Program-made: the position numbers and the translations under genes
Source of the DNA: an uncultured beta proteobacterium
GTDB taxonomy: Bacteria > Pseudomonadota > Gammaproteobacteria > Burkholderiales > SG8-39
Assembly: GCA_902826155.1 (NCBI GenBank)
Contig: CADEDU010000051.1
Coordinates: 1 to 52,331 of the forward strand
Direction of reading: 5' to 3'
Length of the DNA: 52,331 bases
Notes under the pieces: generated by a model
Told to the model about the DNA's origin: nothing
Seen by the model: only the letters and a program-made list of their open reading frames with translations
Database searches by the model: none
Shown: piece after piece, positions 16,128 through 24,948 of the stretch
How positions within the stretch are numbered: the first letter of the stretch is position 1
Layout of the letters: each line of letters begins with the position of its first letter

Positions 16128-17099
16128 TCACCCGATCCGACCCAGTCGCTCGTCCTCGAGCAGCCGGTCCATCACGAGGTACAGACGGGTGAAGTCTTCG
16201 TCGGCCATGCCATTTGCCATCGCACGCGCGAGCAACGCAGCCGTAAGCGGGCCGTAGACGCCGTGTGCGTCCATGGAGGCGGCCATGTCCGCGGCCATCT
16301 TCAGATCCTTGGCAAGATTCGACACCCGCGATCGGCCATCGAATTTCCCCGAGAGGATGTGATTCGGGAAGCGCTGCTCAGTAATGAAACTGCGCGCATT
16401 ACCGTTATTGAGCACCTCGATCGCCTTGCCCAGATCGATCCCCGCGCGCTCAGCCAGCCTGCAGCCTTCACTGGTGGCCAAGAATGTGGTGTGCAGGATC
16501 ATGTTGTGGATGAGTTTCATCGTGTGGCCGGCAGTGCTGGCGCCCACGTGAAAAATTCGGGTGGCGATTGCATCGAGCGCCGGTCGGCTGCGCTCGATTG
16601 CTTCGGCTTCGCCGCCCAGCATCAGTGCGAGGCGGCCGGCATCGGCGCCAGCTGCCCCGCCAGTCATGCCGCCATCGATGTAGTGACGCCCGTGCGCGGC
16701 CGCGAGCGCGGCGAGCCGGCGCGTGTCGTCGGGATGCGACGTGGTGAGATCAATCAGGATCTGACCGGGGCGCGCGACTTGCAGCATGCCGTCGCCACCG
16801 CGCAGACAACTTTCGATGTCGCGCGAGCCCGGCACCACAAACAATACGATGTCGCACGCGGCGGCGAGTTCTCGAGGGCGTAACCAGCCGACGCTTGGGT
16901 CGAAGCTGCTGGTGTCGATCGCGCGCACGTCCCACGCTGCCGCGAGATGGCGATTGCGATGCAGGTTGCGCGCGATGCCGAGTCCCATTTGTCCAAGACC
17001 AATCACACCCGCTCTGCATGTCGCTATCGTGTGTGCCGCTGTTGATTGTGCGAAGTCTTGACGATTCATCATTGGCGGGATCCGCGCGAACATGCGCAT
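16128..17099 (-). CDS. 3-hydroxyisobutyrate dehydrogenase-family NAD(P)-dependent enzyme
   Basis: A 323-aa beta-hydroxyacid dehydrogenase. The dinucleotide site reads GVIGLGQMGLGIARNL (about 31-46). The substrate-binding signature appears as IDGGMTGGAAGADAGRL, and the catalytic lysine lies in HTMKLIHNM. Members oxidise 3-hydroxyisobutyrate, tartronate semialdehyde or similar acids; substrate unknown here. The N-terminal 25 residues look unstructured, and the internal ATG at MMNRQ is a possible true start. It is the first gene of the minus-strand block and is divergent from the liv operon. With the downstream DctP-like gene it might form a small organic-acid module. Confidence 0.88.
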   Translation of the reverse strand: MRMFARIPPMMNRQDFAQSTAAHTIATCRAGVIGLGQMGLGIARNLHRNRHLAAAWDVRAIDTSSFDPSVGWLRPRELAAACDIVLFVVPGSRDIESCLRGGDGMLQVARPGQILIDLTTSHPDDTRRLAALAAAHGRHYIDGGMTGGAAGADAGRLALMLGGEAEAIERSRPALDAIATRIFHVGASTAGHTMKLIHNMILHTTFLATSEGCRLAERAGIDLGKAIEVLNNGNARSFITEQRFPNHILSGKFDGRSRVSNLAKDLKMAADMAASMDAHGVYGPLTAALLARAMANGMADEDFTRLYLVMDRLLEDERLGRIG

Positions 17100-17676
17100 C
17101 GAAAGGCGCGCGCGATGCTAACCGCTTCCGAGCAGCATCGTGATCTGCGAACGCGCGTCGACCCGCTGATGCAATTTCGATCAGACAACATCGCCATGTG
17201 TGTTATCTCCTTGTCGAAAGCTGCACGTCGAGCGTTACGCACAAACTTATCCACAGAAACTGTGGATAAGCGCCGTCGCCGAACGAATCGCGCGGCGTCG
17301 GCCGGGCTCAACGTCATTGCTCGAATCGCTTGACGGGATTCTTCGGACGTGATTGGTCACGCGTGTGCACGTTGATCTGACGCGTCTGCGCGTTGAGCCT
17401 GCGCTTCGCCACGCCGCGCTCGCCGCGTGCTTGCAGGTGGGATCGTAACCACCGCGCGCGCCTCGAAAATTTCAAGCGCCTCGTGAGCCGAGGTTGCGCC
17501 AAGCGATTATCATCGCGCCCCGCAAGCCACACAGCCGCCGAGGGCAGTACATCAAGCGCGATGCAGTGGCAGTCCGTTCGCTGGGAGCATCCGTTTGTTG
17601 GCCGTCGCCGGTTGACGGCCACACACCGTCAGGCAGCGCGTTTCACTTTCAAGCGTTCGTTCCAGAGGAGAGAGTC
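17100..17676. promoter_or_regulatory. Divergent intergenic region between dehydrogenase and liv operon
   Basis: 577 bp that must carry the promoters of both directions. The outstanding element is an inverted pair of DnaA boxes at 17246-17270. No gene is credible here, although one frame is open in front of livK. The livK ribosome site AGAGGAGAG lies just before 17677. Confidence 0.6.
17246..17270. promoter_or_regulatory. Inverted pair of perfect DnaA boxes
   Basis: CTTATCCACA (17246-17255), spacer GAAAC, TGTGGATAAG (17261-17270). Each arm contains the exact consensus DnaA box TTATCCACA, in opposite orientations with a 5-base spacer. It could be a DnaA-controlled operator or titration site, or a hairpin in RNA. 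Confidence 0.75.
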
Positions 17677-18846
17677 ATGAGGCTACCAATCACCTTCGCC
17701 GCGCTGGCCATGATGGGCGCCAGCGTCGCGGTCGCGCAGCAACCGATCAAGATCGGCCTGATCTTGAGCTTGTCCGGCCAGTTCGCGGATGCCGGCATTC
17801 AGTTGGACAACGGCATCAAGGCCTACATGAAGCAGAAGGGTGATACGGTCGCCGGCCGCAAGATCGAGATCATCCGCAAGGACACCGGCGGCGTCGCGCC
17901 CGACATCGCCAAGCGCCTGGCGCAGGAACTGGTGGTGCGCGACCGTGTGGATATCCTCGCCGGCTTCGTGCTCACGCCCAACGCGCTGGCCGCCGCCGAC
18001 GTGTCCGCCGAAGCGAAGAAGTTCATGGTGCTGATGAATGCGGCAACCTCGATCATCACCACCAAGTCGCCGTACATGATCCGCACCTCGGTGACGCTGC
18101 CGCAGATCGCCGAAACGTTCGGTACCTGGGCGGTCAAGAGCGGCGTTAAGAAGACGTACTCGATGGTGACCGACTACGGCCCCGGCCACGACTTCGAGGC
18201 CGGCTTCCACCGCGCCTTCAAGGCCGCGGGCGGTGATGTCGTGGGCGCGGTGCGTTTCCCCGTGGCCAATCCCGATTTCTCCGCGTTCATCCAGCGCGCC
18301 AAGGACATCAATCCGGAATCGATCATGATCTTCGTGCCGGGTGGCGCGCAGCCCGCGGCGCTGGGCAAGGCGTTTGCCGAGCGTGGCGTCGATCCGCAGA
18401 AGGTGAAGATCCTGGGCTCCGGCGAGACGACTGCCGAGCAAGCCCTGAAGAGCATGGGCGACGCGGCGCTGGGCATCATCACCGCGTGGCACTACGACTA
18501 CAAAATGGATAACGCGCTCAACAAGGAGTTCGTGAAAGTCTTCAACGAGATGCATGGCCGCAATCCCGACTTCTTCTCGATCGGCGGTTACGACGGCATG
18601 CACGCCATCTACGAGGCGATCAAGAAGGCGAACGGCAAGACCGACGGCGACGCGTTGATCGCGGCAGCCAAAGGGCTGCAGTGGGAAAGCCCGCGTGGTC
18701 CGATGTCGATCGATCCGGAGACGCGCGACGTGGTGCAGACCATCTATATCCGGCGCGTGCAGAAGGTCGGCAACGAACTGGTGAACGTGCCGTTCGACAA
18801 GATCGAGAACGTCAAAGACCCGGTCAAGGCACGTGGCGTGAAGTAG
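17677..18846 (+). CDS. livK: ABC transporter substrate-binding protein, branched-chain amino acid/amide type
   Basis: A 389-aa periplasmic receptor. The signal peptide is MRLPITFAALAMMGASVAVAQ with cleavage after AVA-Q at about 20. The mature protein starts with IKIGLILSLSGQFADAG, the peripla_BP_6 signature, and shows IIRKDTGG, ELVVRDRVDILAGF and YDGMHAIYEAI. This class serves LivHMGF-type importers for amino acids, amides, urea or aromatic acids; the ligand is not known. AGAGGAGAG gives a strong ribosome site six bases upstream of ATG 17677; the longer upstream frame is not needed. A strong stem-loop follows the stop and probably uncouples its high expression from the membrane genes. Confidence 0.92.
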   Translation: MRLPITFAALAMMGASVAVAQQPIKIGLILSLSGQFADAGIQLDNGIKAYMKQKGDTVAGRKIEIIRKDTGGVAPDIAKRLAQELVVRDRVDILAGFVLTPNALAAADVSAEAKKFMVLMNAATSIITTKSPYMIRTSVTLPQIAETFGTWAVKSGVKKTYSMVTDYGPGHDFEAGFHRAFKAAGGDVVGAVRFPVANPDFSAFIQRAKDINPESIMIFVPGGAQPAALGKAFAERGVDPQKVKILGSGETTAEQALKSMGDAALGIITAWHYDYKMDNALNKEFVKVFNEMHGRNPDFFSIGGYDGMHAIYEAIKKANGKTDGDALIAAAKGLQWESPRGPMSIDPETRDVVQTIYIRRVQKVGNELVNVPFDKIENVKDPVKARGVK

Positions 18847-18867
18847 CCGCCTGCTGCCGACCCCGTG

Positions 18868-18899
18868 CAGGGCGCCCGCCACGTTTTCCGGGCGCCCTG
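18868..18899 (+). terminator. Strong stem-loop between livK and livH
   Basis: A perfect 11-bp stem CAGGGCGCCCG/CGGGCGCCCTG with a 10-base loop, 22 bases after the livK stop. Only TT follows, so it is more likely a partial terminator or an mRNA-stabilising 3' hairpin that raises binding-protein yield relative to downstream genes. Confidence 0.75.
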
Positions 18900-19005
18900 T
18901 TCGCGTCCGCCGGCCTTTGGTGCGGCGTTCGACGCAGTGGCGGCTCGTTGAATCTGCCTATACGTCCAACCATACATCCGCCTATACCCGGATCCCTCGC
19001 TCAGC

Positions 19006-19866
19006 ATGAGTTCCCTGTTCGGCGTGCTCTTCGACGGTTTTGCCTACGGCATGCTGCTGTTTCTGCTGTCGGTGGGGCTGTCGGTCACGCTGGGCATGAT
19101 GAATTTCGTCAATCTGGCGCATTGCAGTTTCGCCATGATCGGCGGGTATGCGGCGGTGACCCTGATGAACGAGTGGGGCTGGCCGTTCCTGGTGACGCTG
19201 CCGATCGCGTTTCTTGCCGGCGGAGTCGCCAGTATCGTGCTGGAGCGGGTGCTGTATCGACACCTGTATCGCGCCACTGATCTCGACCAGTGTCTGTTGA
19301 CCATCGGCATCGTGTTCGTGTCGGTGGCGGCCGCCGCGTATCTGTTCGGCACCACGCAGCAACCGGTGAACACGCCGCAATGGCTGCGCGGGTCGGTGAT
19401 GGTGCTCGGCGTGACGGTCGGGGCCTATCGCCTGTTCCTGATCGTGGTGGCGCTGGTCGTCTCGGCGATCCTCGTGGCCGCGCTCGAGTACACGCGCTTC
19501 GGCGCGCAAGTGCGCGCGGCCGTCGACAATCAGCGCATGGCGCGTGGCCTCGGCATCGACGTCGATCGCGTGTTCGCCACCACCTTCGCGCTCGGCGGCG
19601 GCCTGGCTGGCCTGGGTGGGGCGCTCGCGATCGAGATCATCGGGCTCGATCCGGCGTTCGCGTTCACCTATCTCATCTACGTGCTCATCGTCGTGTCGGT
19701 AGGCGGGCTCGGCTCGATCGGCGGATCGTTCGCCGCCGCCGCGGTGATCGGCATCAGCGACATGGCCGGCAAGTACTACTTTCCCGAACTCGGCGCCTTC
19801 CTCATCTATCTGGTCATGGTTGGCATCCTGATGTGGCGGCCGGCCGGCCTGTTTGGCAAACGTTGA
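19006..19866 (+). CDS. livH: Branched-chain amino acid/amide ABC transporter permease LivH
   Basis: A 286-aa inner-membrane permease with about eight hydrophobic segments. Family landmarks are the start VLFDGFAYGMLLFLLSVGLSV, the line GMMNFVNLAHCSFAMIGGYAA (usual form N-L-A-H-G), and the cytoplasmic loop RMARGLGIDVDRVFATTFALGGGLAGLGG that contacts the ATPases. It forms the channel with LivM, driven by LivG and LivF. The gene lies 159 bp after livK, with a hairpin in that gap, and 24 bp before livM. Confidence 0.93.
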   Translation: MSSLFGVLFDGFAYGMLLFLLSVGLSVTLGMMNFVNLAHCSFAMIGGYAAVTLMNEWGWPFLVTLPIAFLAGGVASIVLERVLYRHLYRATDLDQCLLTIGIVFVSVAAAAYLFGTTQQPVNTPQWLRGSVMVLGVTVGAYRLFLIVVALVVSAILVAALEYTRFGAQVRAAVDNQRMARGLGIDVDRVFATTFALGGGLAGLGGALAIEIIGLDPAFAFTYLIYVLIVVSVGGLGSIGGSFAAAAVIGISDMAGKYYFPELGAFLIYLVMVGILMWRPAGLFGKR

Positions 19867-19890
19867 ACGCACGATGAACAGAGTCGCACC

Positions 19891-20910
19891 ATGAGCACGC
19901 TGGGCACGCTCGACGCAAGGGGAACGCCTGCCGCTGCAACGCCGCAGCAGGTGCTGGCCGATGGCATCCGCTGGAAGCGCCTGGAGATCATCTTCTGGCT
20001 GTGTCTGCTGCTGCCGTTCGTGCTGACGCCGTCGTACCTGTCGCTTGCCAGCCAGATCGCGATCACTGCGCTGTTCGCCGTGTCGCTCGACTTGATCCTC
20101 GGCTACGCCGGCATCGTCTCGCTCGGGCACGCGGCCTATTTCGGGCTGGGCGCGTACGCTGCGGGACTGCTCGCGAAGTGGGGCTGGGGGGAGCCACTGA
20201 CTGGCCTGGTGATCGCGGCTGCGGTCGCGGGTGTGTTCGGCTACGCCACCAGTTTCATCATCTCGCGCTTTCGCCATCTCGCGCTGATCATGATCACGCT
20301 CGGTCTGGGCCTGCTTTTGCACGAGGCCGCGAACAGCGCAAGCGGACTGACCGGTGGTGCCGACGGCTTGCAAGGCGTGAAGATGTGGCCGATCTTCGGT
20401 GCGTTCAAATTCGACCTGTTCGGCACGACGGCGTATGTGTATTCGCTGGTCGTGCTGTTTCTCACCGTGCTGGTCGCGCGGCGGATCATCCACTCGCCGT
20501 TCGGGCTGTCGCTGCGCGGCATTCGCGAGAACGCGATACGCATGCCCGCGATCGGCGCCTCCAACGATGCGCACATCCGCAAGATCTACACGATCGCGGC
20601 GGTCATGGCGGGCGTGGCCGGCGCGCTGCTCGCGCAGACCACCGAAACCGTTTCGCTCGAAGTGCTGAGCTTCCAGCGCTCGGCCGACGTGCTCGTGATC
20701 CTGATCCTCGGCGGAGCGGGGCGTCTCTATGGCGGCATCATCGGCGCGATCATCTACATGGTGGCGCGCGACCAGTTCTCCGGCATCAATCCGCAGTACT
20801 GGTACTTCTGGATCGGTCTGTTGCTGGTGGCGGTGGTGATGTTTCTGCCCAACGGCATCCTCGGCGGGTTGGCCCGGCTGACGCGATCGTGGCGAGGTAA
20901 GTGGTGGTGA
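19891..20910 (+). CDS. livM: Branched-chain amino acid/amide ABC transporter permease LivM
   Basis: A 339-aa partner permease. After a hydrophilic N-terminus of about 30 residues come eight or more membrane segments. The family lines DLILGYAGIVSLGHAAYFGLG and the coupling loop RGIRENAIRMPAIGASNDAHIRKIYT are clear, as is the end FLPNGILGGL. It pairs with LivH. Its stop overlaps the GTG starts of livG by a few bases, indicating translational coupling. Confidence 0.93.
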   Translation: MSTLGTLDARGTPAAATPQQVLADGIRWKRLEIIFWLCLLLPFVLTPSYLSLASQIAITALFAVSLDLILGYAGIVSLGHAAYFGLGAYAAGLLAKWGWGEPLTGLVIAAAVAGVFGYATSFIISRFRHLALIMITLGLGLLLHEAANSASGLTGGADGLQGVKMWPIFGAFKFDLFGTTAYVYSLVVLFLTVLVARRIIHSPFGLSLRGIRENAIRMPAIGASNDAHIRKIYTIAAVMAGVAGALLAQTTETVSLEVLSFQRSADVLVILILGGAGRLYGGIIGAIIYMVARDQFSGINPQYWYFWIGLLLVAVVMFLPNGILGGLARLTRSWRGKWW

Positions 20911-21699
20911 GCGACGCGGCGGCAAGCAACGTGGCGGCAGGCAAGGCACCGGGCGCGGCCGCGGCCTTGTCCACACGAGCGCTGGCCAAGAATTTCGGTT
21001 CACTGGTGGTGGCGAGCGACATCGAGATCGCGTTGCCCCAGGGCGCGCGCTACGCGCTCATCGGCCCGAACGGCGCCGGCAAGACCACGCTGATCAACCT
21101 CCTCACCGGCATGCTCCGTCCCGACGGCGGTCAGGTGCTGCTGGGCGACGAAGACATCACCACGCTCGATCCGCAGGCGCGCGTGCGCAAGGGGCTGGTG
21201 CGAACCTTTCAGATCAACACGCTGTTCCCGCAGCTGACCGCGCTCGAGGCGGTACTGCTCGCGGTGAGCGAGCGCAAGCGCTACAGCGGGCATTGGTTGC
21301 GCAAGCTGCCTGCGCATGGCGATGCGATCGATGAGGCGTACGCGATTCTCGACTCGCTGCGGCTCGGACCGGTGTGCCATCGACTTACGCGCGAACTGGC
21401 CTATGGCCAACAGCGATTGCTCGAGATCGCTCTGGCGCTTGCCACCAAACCGCGTGTGCTGCTGCTAGACGAGCCGGCCGCCGGTGTGCCGCGCACCGAA
21501 AGCGCAGAGCTGTTCACCGCGATCTCGGGCTTGTCGCAGGAACTCACCGTGCTGTTCATCGAGCACGACATGAACATCGTGTTCCGCTTCGCCACGCGCA
21601 TCATCGTGATGGTCGGCGGACGTATCCTCACCGAGGGCACGCCGCAGCAGATCGCCAATGATGCCCGCGTGCGTGAGGTGTACCTCGGTGGAGCGCATC

Positions 21700-21707
<8 letters not shown>
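20901..21707 (+). CDS. livG: Branched-chain amino acid/amide ABC transporter ATP-binding protein LivG
   Basis: A 268-aa ATPase. Walker A is GPNGAGKTTLINLLTG, the Q-loop is VRTFQINTLFPQLT, the signature is ELAYGQQRLLEIALALA, Walker B is VLLLDEPAAG and the H-loop is FIEHDM. The usual LivG phrase after Walker B (AAGLNP) is altered to AAGVPRTES, an uncommon but not disabling change. Three consecutive GTG codons (20901, 20904, 20907) could start it; GAGGT at 20894 favours the second or third. All overlap the livM stop. It heterodimerises with LivF. Confidence 0.93.
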
Positions 21708-22422
<715 letters not shown>

Positions 22423-22484
22423 TCGGGCGGTCCGTCGTGCGGCGATGGTGTCCGCATAGAGCGGGCGCCTTCTCTGGAGGCGGC

Positions 22485-23285
22485 ATGCCACACATCACAC
22501 TGAATCGTGACGGACCGATCGCGCGACTGACGATCGATCGGCCTGAAAAACGCAACGCACTCGCACTCGACACTGTCGCAGAACTGGTCGAAGCCGTACG
22601 CGCGCTCGATGCCGACGCGAGCGTCCGCGTCGTGGTGTTGGGCGGGGCGGGCGATCGCGCCTTCGCTTCCGGGGCCGATCTCGACGAGATCGCCGGGCTT
22701 GCGGGCCATCCGGACCGTGCCGTCGCGTACGACGGAAAGCTCGATGCCCTCTACGACACGCTCGCGGAGTCGCGCTTGCCGATCATCGCGCGCATCCAGG
22801 CCGCCGCGATCGGTGGCGGATGTCTGCTCGCGCTCGCGTGCGATCTGCGCGTGGCGAGTCCTGCTGCCACGTTCGGCGTACCCGCCGGGCGCATCGGCCT
22901 GATGCTCAGTCCGCGCGAGCACGCGCTGCTGGTGCAGGCGGTGGGCGCCTCCCGCGCGAAACTCCTGCTCTACTCGGCGCGCCGACTATCGGCGGAAGAG
23001 GCGTTGCGCGCAGGGCTAATCGATCTGGTCGTGCCCGATGCCTCCGTCGAGGCGCTCGATGCCGGCATCGAGCGGCTGGCGACGGATATCGCGCAGTGCG
23101 CGCCGCATTCGATTGGTGTCGCCAAGCAGTTCGTGCACGCGCTAGCCTACGGCGGGTCGTCGGACGCCGAGTCGCCTGACGCCACGTTGCGCGAAGCGTA
23201 CGAGCGGATCTACGCGAGCGAGGATCTGCGCGAAGGATTGGCGGCGTTCAAGGCGCGGCGGGCACCGGCGTTCAAGGGGCGGTAG
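22485..23285 (+). CDS. Enoyl-CoA hydratase/isomerase-family protein
   Basis: A 266-aa crotonase-fold enzyme. The start ITLNRDGPIARLTIDRPEKRNAL, the first oxyanion-hole segment AFASGADLDEIAG and the second, IQAAAIGGGCLLALACDLRVAS, are all present. The glutamate of the classical hydratase pair is not evident around GRIGLMLSPREH, so it may be an isomerase, hydrolase or a specialised CoA enzyme rather than a standard hydratase. Start chosen at ATG 22485 behind CTGGAGG. It follows livF in the same direction and may act on the imported compound after CoA activation. Confidence 0.88.
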   Translation: MPHITLNRDGPIARLTIDRPEKRNALALDTVAELVEAVRALDADASVRVVVLGGAGDRAFASGADLDEIAGLAGHPDRAVAYDGKLDALYDTLAESRLPIIARIQAAAIGGGCLLALACDLRVASPAATFGVPAGRIGLMLSPREHALLVQAVGASRAKLLLYSARRLSAEEALRAGLIDLVVPDASVEALDAGIERLATDIAQCAPHSIGVAKQFVHALAYGGSSDAESPDATLREAYERIYASEDLREGLAAFKARRAPAFKGR

Positions 23286-23342
23286 GCGGAGCAGTGCAGA
23301 ACCGAAGCAATCGTATTCGGTCGAGGCGGATCAAGGAGAACC

Positions 23343-24872
23343 ATGGAAGCGAAGCGGCGCCGCAAGGCGCGGGTGTTGCCCGCACGCGAAACCGGACTTG
23401 CGGCGATCCAGCACATCGTTGTGCTCATGCTCGAGAATCGCTCGTTCGATCATCTGCTGGGCCTGCGCAACGCGGCCGACACGAGGATCGATGGTCCGCC
23501 GCCGGGAGCGTTCAACTACGTCGATCCATGCTCGCAACGTGAACGGCTGCCTGCACAGGGGCCGGCGGCGCCGGCGCTTGCGTTCGACCCGCCGCACGAA
23601 TTCGCCGAAGTGAAGGAGCAAGTCGACGGCCCGACTGCCTGTCCCGCACCCATGAGCGGCTTCGGCGCCGCCGCGGCGCGCGTGTCCGGCGCGGCACCTC
23701 AGCAAGTCATGGACTGTTTTCTCCCGCGACAGCTGCCGGTGTTCTCGGCGCTCGCCGACGAGTTCGCGGTGTTCAACTACTGGTACTCGTCGATGCCCGG
23801 ACCGACCTGGCCGAACCGGTTCTTCGTTCACGCCGGCACTTCCGGGGGGCTCGCGGTGAGCCCGAACCGGTGGGACATCCTCAAAGGCTTCACGTTCAAG
23901 CACGGCACGATCTACGACCGTCTCAGCGCAGCCGGCCTGAACTGGCGTATCTACCACGACGACTTCCCGCAGGTGCTCGGCGTGTCGTCGCTGCGCAGCC
24001 GTTACTTGGGCAACGAATTTCGCAAGATGCCGATGTTCTATCGCGACGTGAAGGCCGGTGCGCTGCCCGACTACACGTTCATCGAGCCGTGCTACGCCGT
24101 GTTCGACGATTTCGTCAGCGGCAACTCGATGCATCCTCACAACGCCGCCAGCCGCGGCGAGGCGCTGGTGAAGGCGGTCTACGAGTCGATTCGCAACTCG
24201 CGCTACTGGCGGGACACCATGCTCATCATCACGTTCGATGAGCATGGCGGGTTCTTCGACCATGTACTGCCGCCATCCGCCCCGGCGACGGGGGACGACA
24301 CCACCTATGCGCGGGCCGACGCGCCGTTCGACTTTCGCCGCTTCGGTGTGCGCGTGCCGACCATCGTCGTGTCCGCCTATACTGATCCGGACGTGATCGG
24401 CGCCAGCCCCGGCGACCCCGCCACGGTTTTTGATCACTGCTCGATTCCCGCCACCGTGCGCAAGCGCTATAACCTGCAGCAGCCGCTGTCCGATCGCGAG
24501 GGCGACGCCCGCACCGTCGAGATCGCCCTCAACCGCAAGACGCCGCGCGCCAACGCGCCGACCCGACTGCCGACGCCGCTACGCGTGCGCACGGCGCTCC
24601 GGCGCCCCGCCATGCGCGGCGTGCGCGCGACTGCCCATACGCTCACCACCGACCAGCAGGCGTTTCTCGCGTTGGCGCAGGCGATGGCGGCGCAGATGGA
24701 GCGGCCCGGTGCGACGCGTGCCGCTCGTGGTGCGACGACGCCACGCACGCCGGCGCAGGCCAAGCGCTTCGCGGAGCGCGTTCAGGCCAAAGCGCTGGCG
24801 CAACGCGGGCTGGCGCGACCACGCACGAACTCAGGCAAGAAGACTGCCGCACGACGGGGCAGCCGCCGATGA
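23343..24872 (+). CDS. Phosphoesterase of the phospholipase C/acid phosphatase family (PF04185) with cationic tail
   Basis: A 509-aa protein. The family signature ENRSFDH lies at residues 31-37, followed by FNYWYSSMPGPTWPNRFFVHAGTSGG, IYHDDFPQ and FDEHGGFFDHVLPP, which carry the metal- and substrate-binding residues of alkaline-phosphatase-fold phosphoesterases. Bacterial members hydrolyse phospholipids or phosphomonoesters. Unusually, no export signal is visible (the start is MEAKRRRKARVLPARE). About 110 residues at the C-terminus are rich in Arg, Ala, Thr and Lys and belong to no domain I know. GGAGAACC precedes the ATG. The gene lies between the hydratase and hyuA. Confidence 0.88.
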   Translation: MEAKRRRKARVLPARETGLAAIQHIVVLMLENRSFDHLLGLRNAADTRIDGPPPGAFNYVDPCSQRERLPAQGPAAPALAFDPPHEFAEVKEQVDGPTACPAPMSGFGAAAARVSGAAPQQVMDCFLPRQLPVFSALADEFAVFNYWYSSMPGPTWPNRFFVHAGTSGGLAVSPNRWDILKGFTFKHGTIYDRLSAAGLNWRIYHDDFPQVLGVSSLRSRYLGNEFRKMPMFYRDVKAGALPDYTFIEPCYAVFDDFVSGNSMHPHNAASRGEALVKAVYESIRNSRYWRDTMLIITFDEHGGFFDHVLPPSAPATGDDTTYARADAPFDFRRFGVRVPTIVVSAYTDPDVIGASPGDPATVFDHCSIPATVRKRYNLQQPLSDREGDARTVEIALNRKTPRANAPTRLPTPLRVRTALRRPAMRGVRATAHTLTTDQQAFLALAQAMAAQMERPGATRAARGATTPRTPAQAKRFAERVQAKALAQRGLARPRTNSGKKTAARRGSRR

Positions 24873-24948
24873 TCGTCGATGGCGTATCGGGACGGGTCAG
24901 GGGGCTCGCTGTGAGCGGGCGGGGCGTCGATGGGAGTTGGAGTCACGC

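Noticed and set aside
17246..17270. DnaA-box pair considered as a replication origin
   Set aside because: There are only two boxes, no AT-rich unwinding region, and no dnaA, dnaN or parAB nearby.
18982..21003. 673-aa open frame on the minus strand opposite livH, livM and the start of livG
   Set aside because: It is antisense to clear permease genes, and its Arg/His/Asp/Gln-rich composition is typical of high-GC shadow frames.
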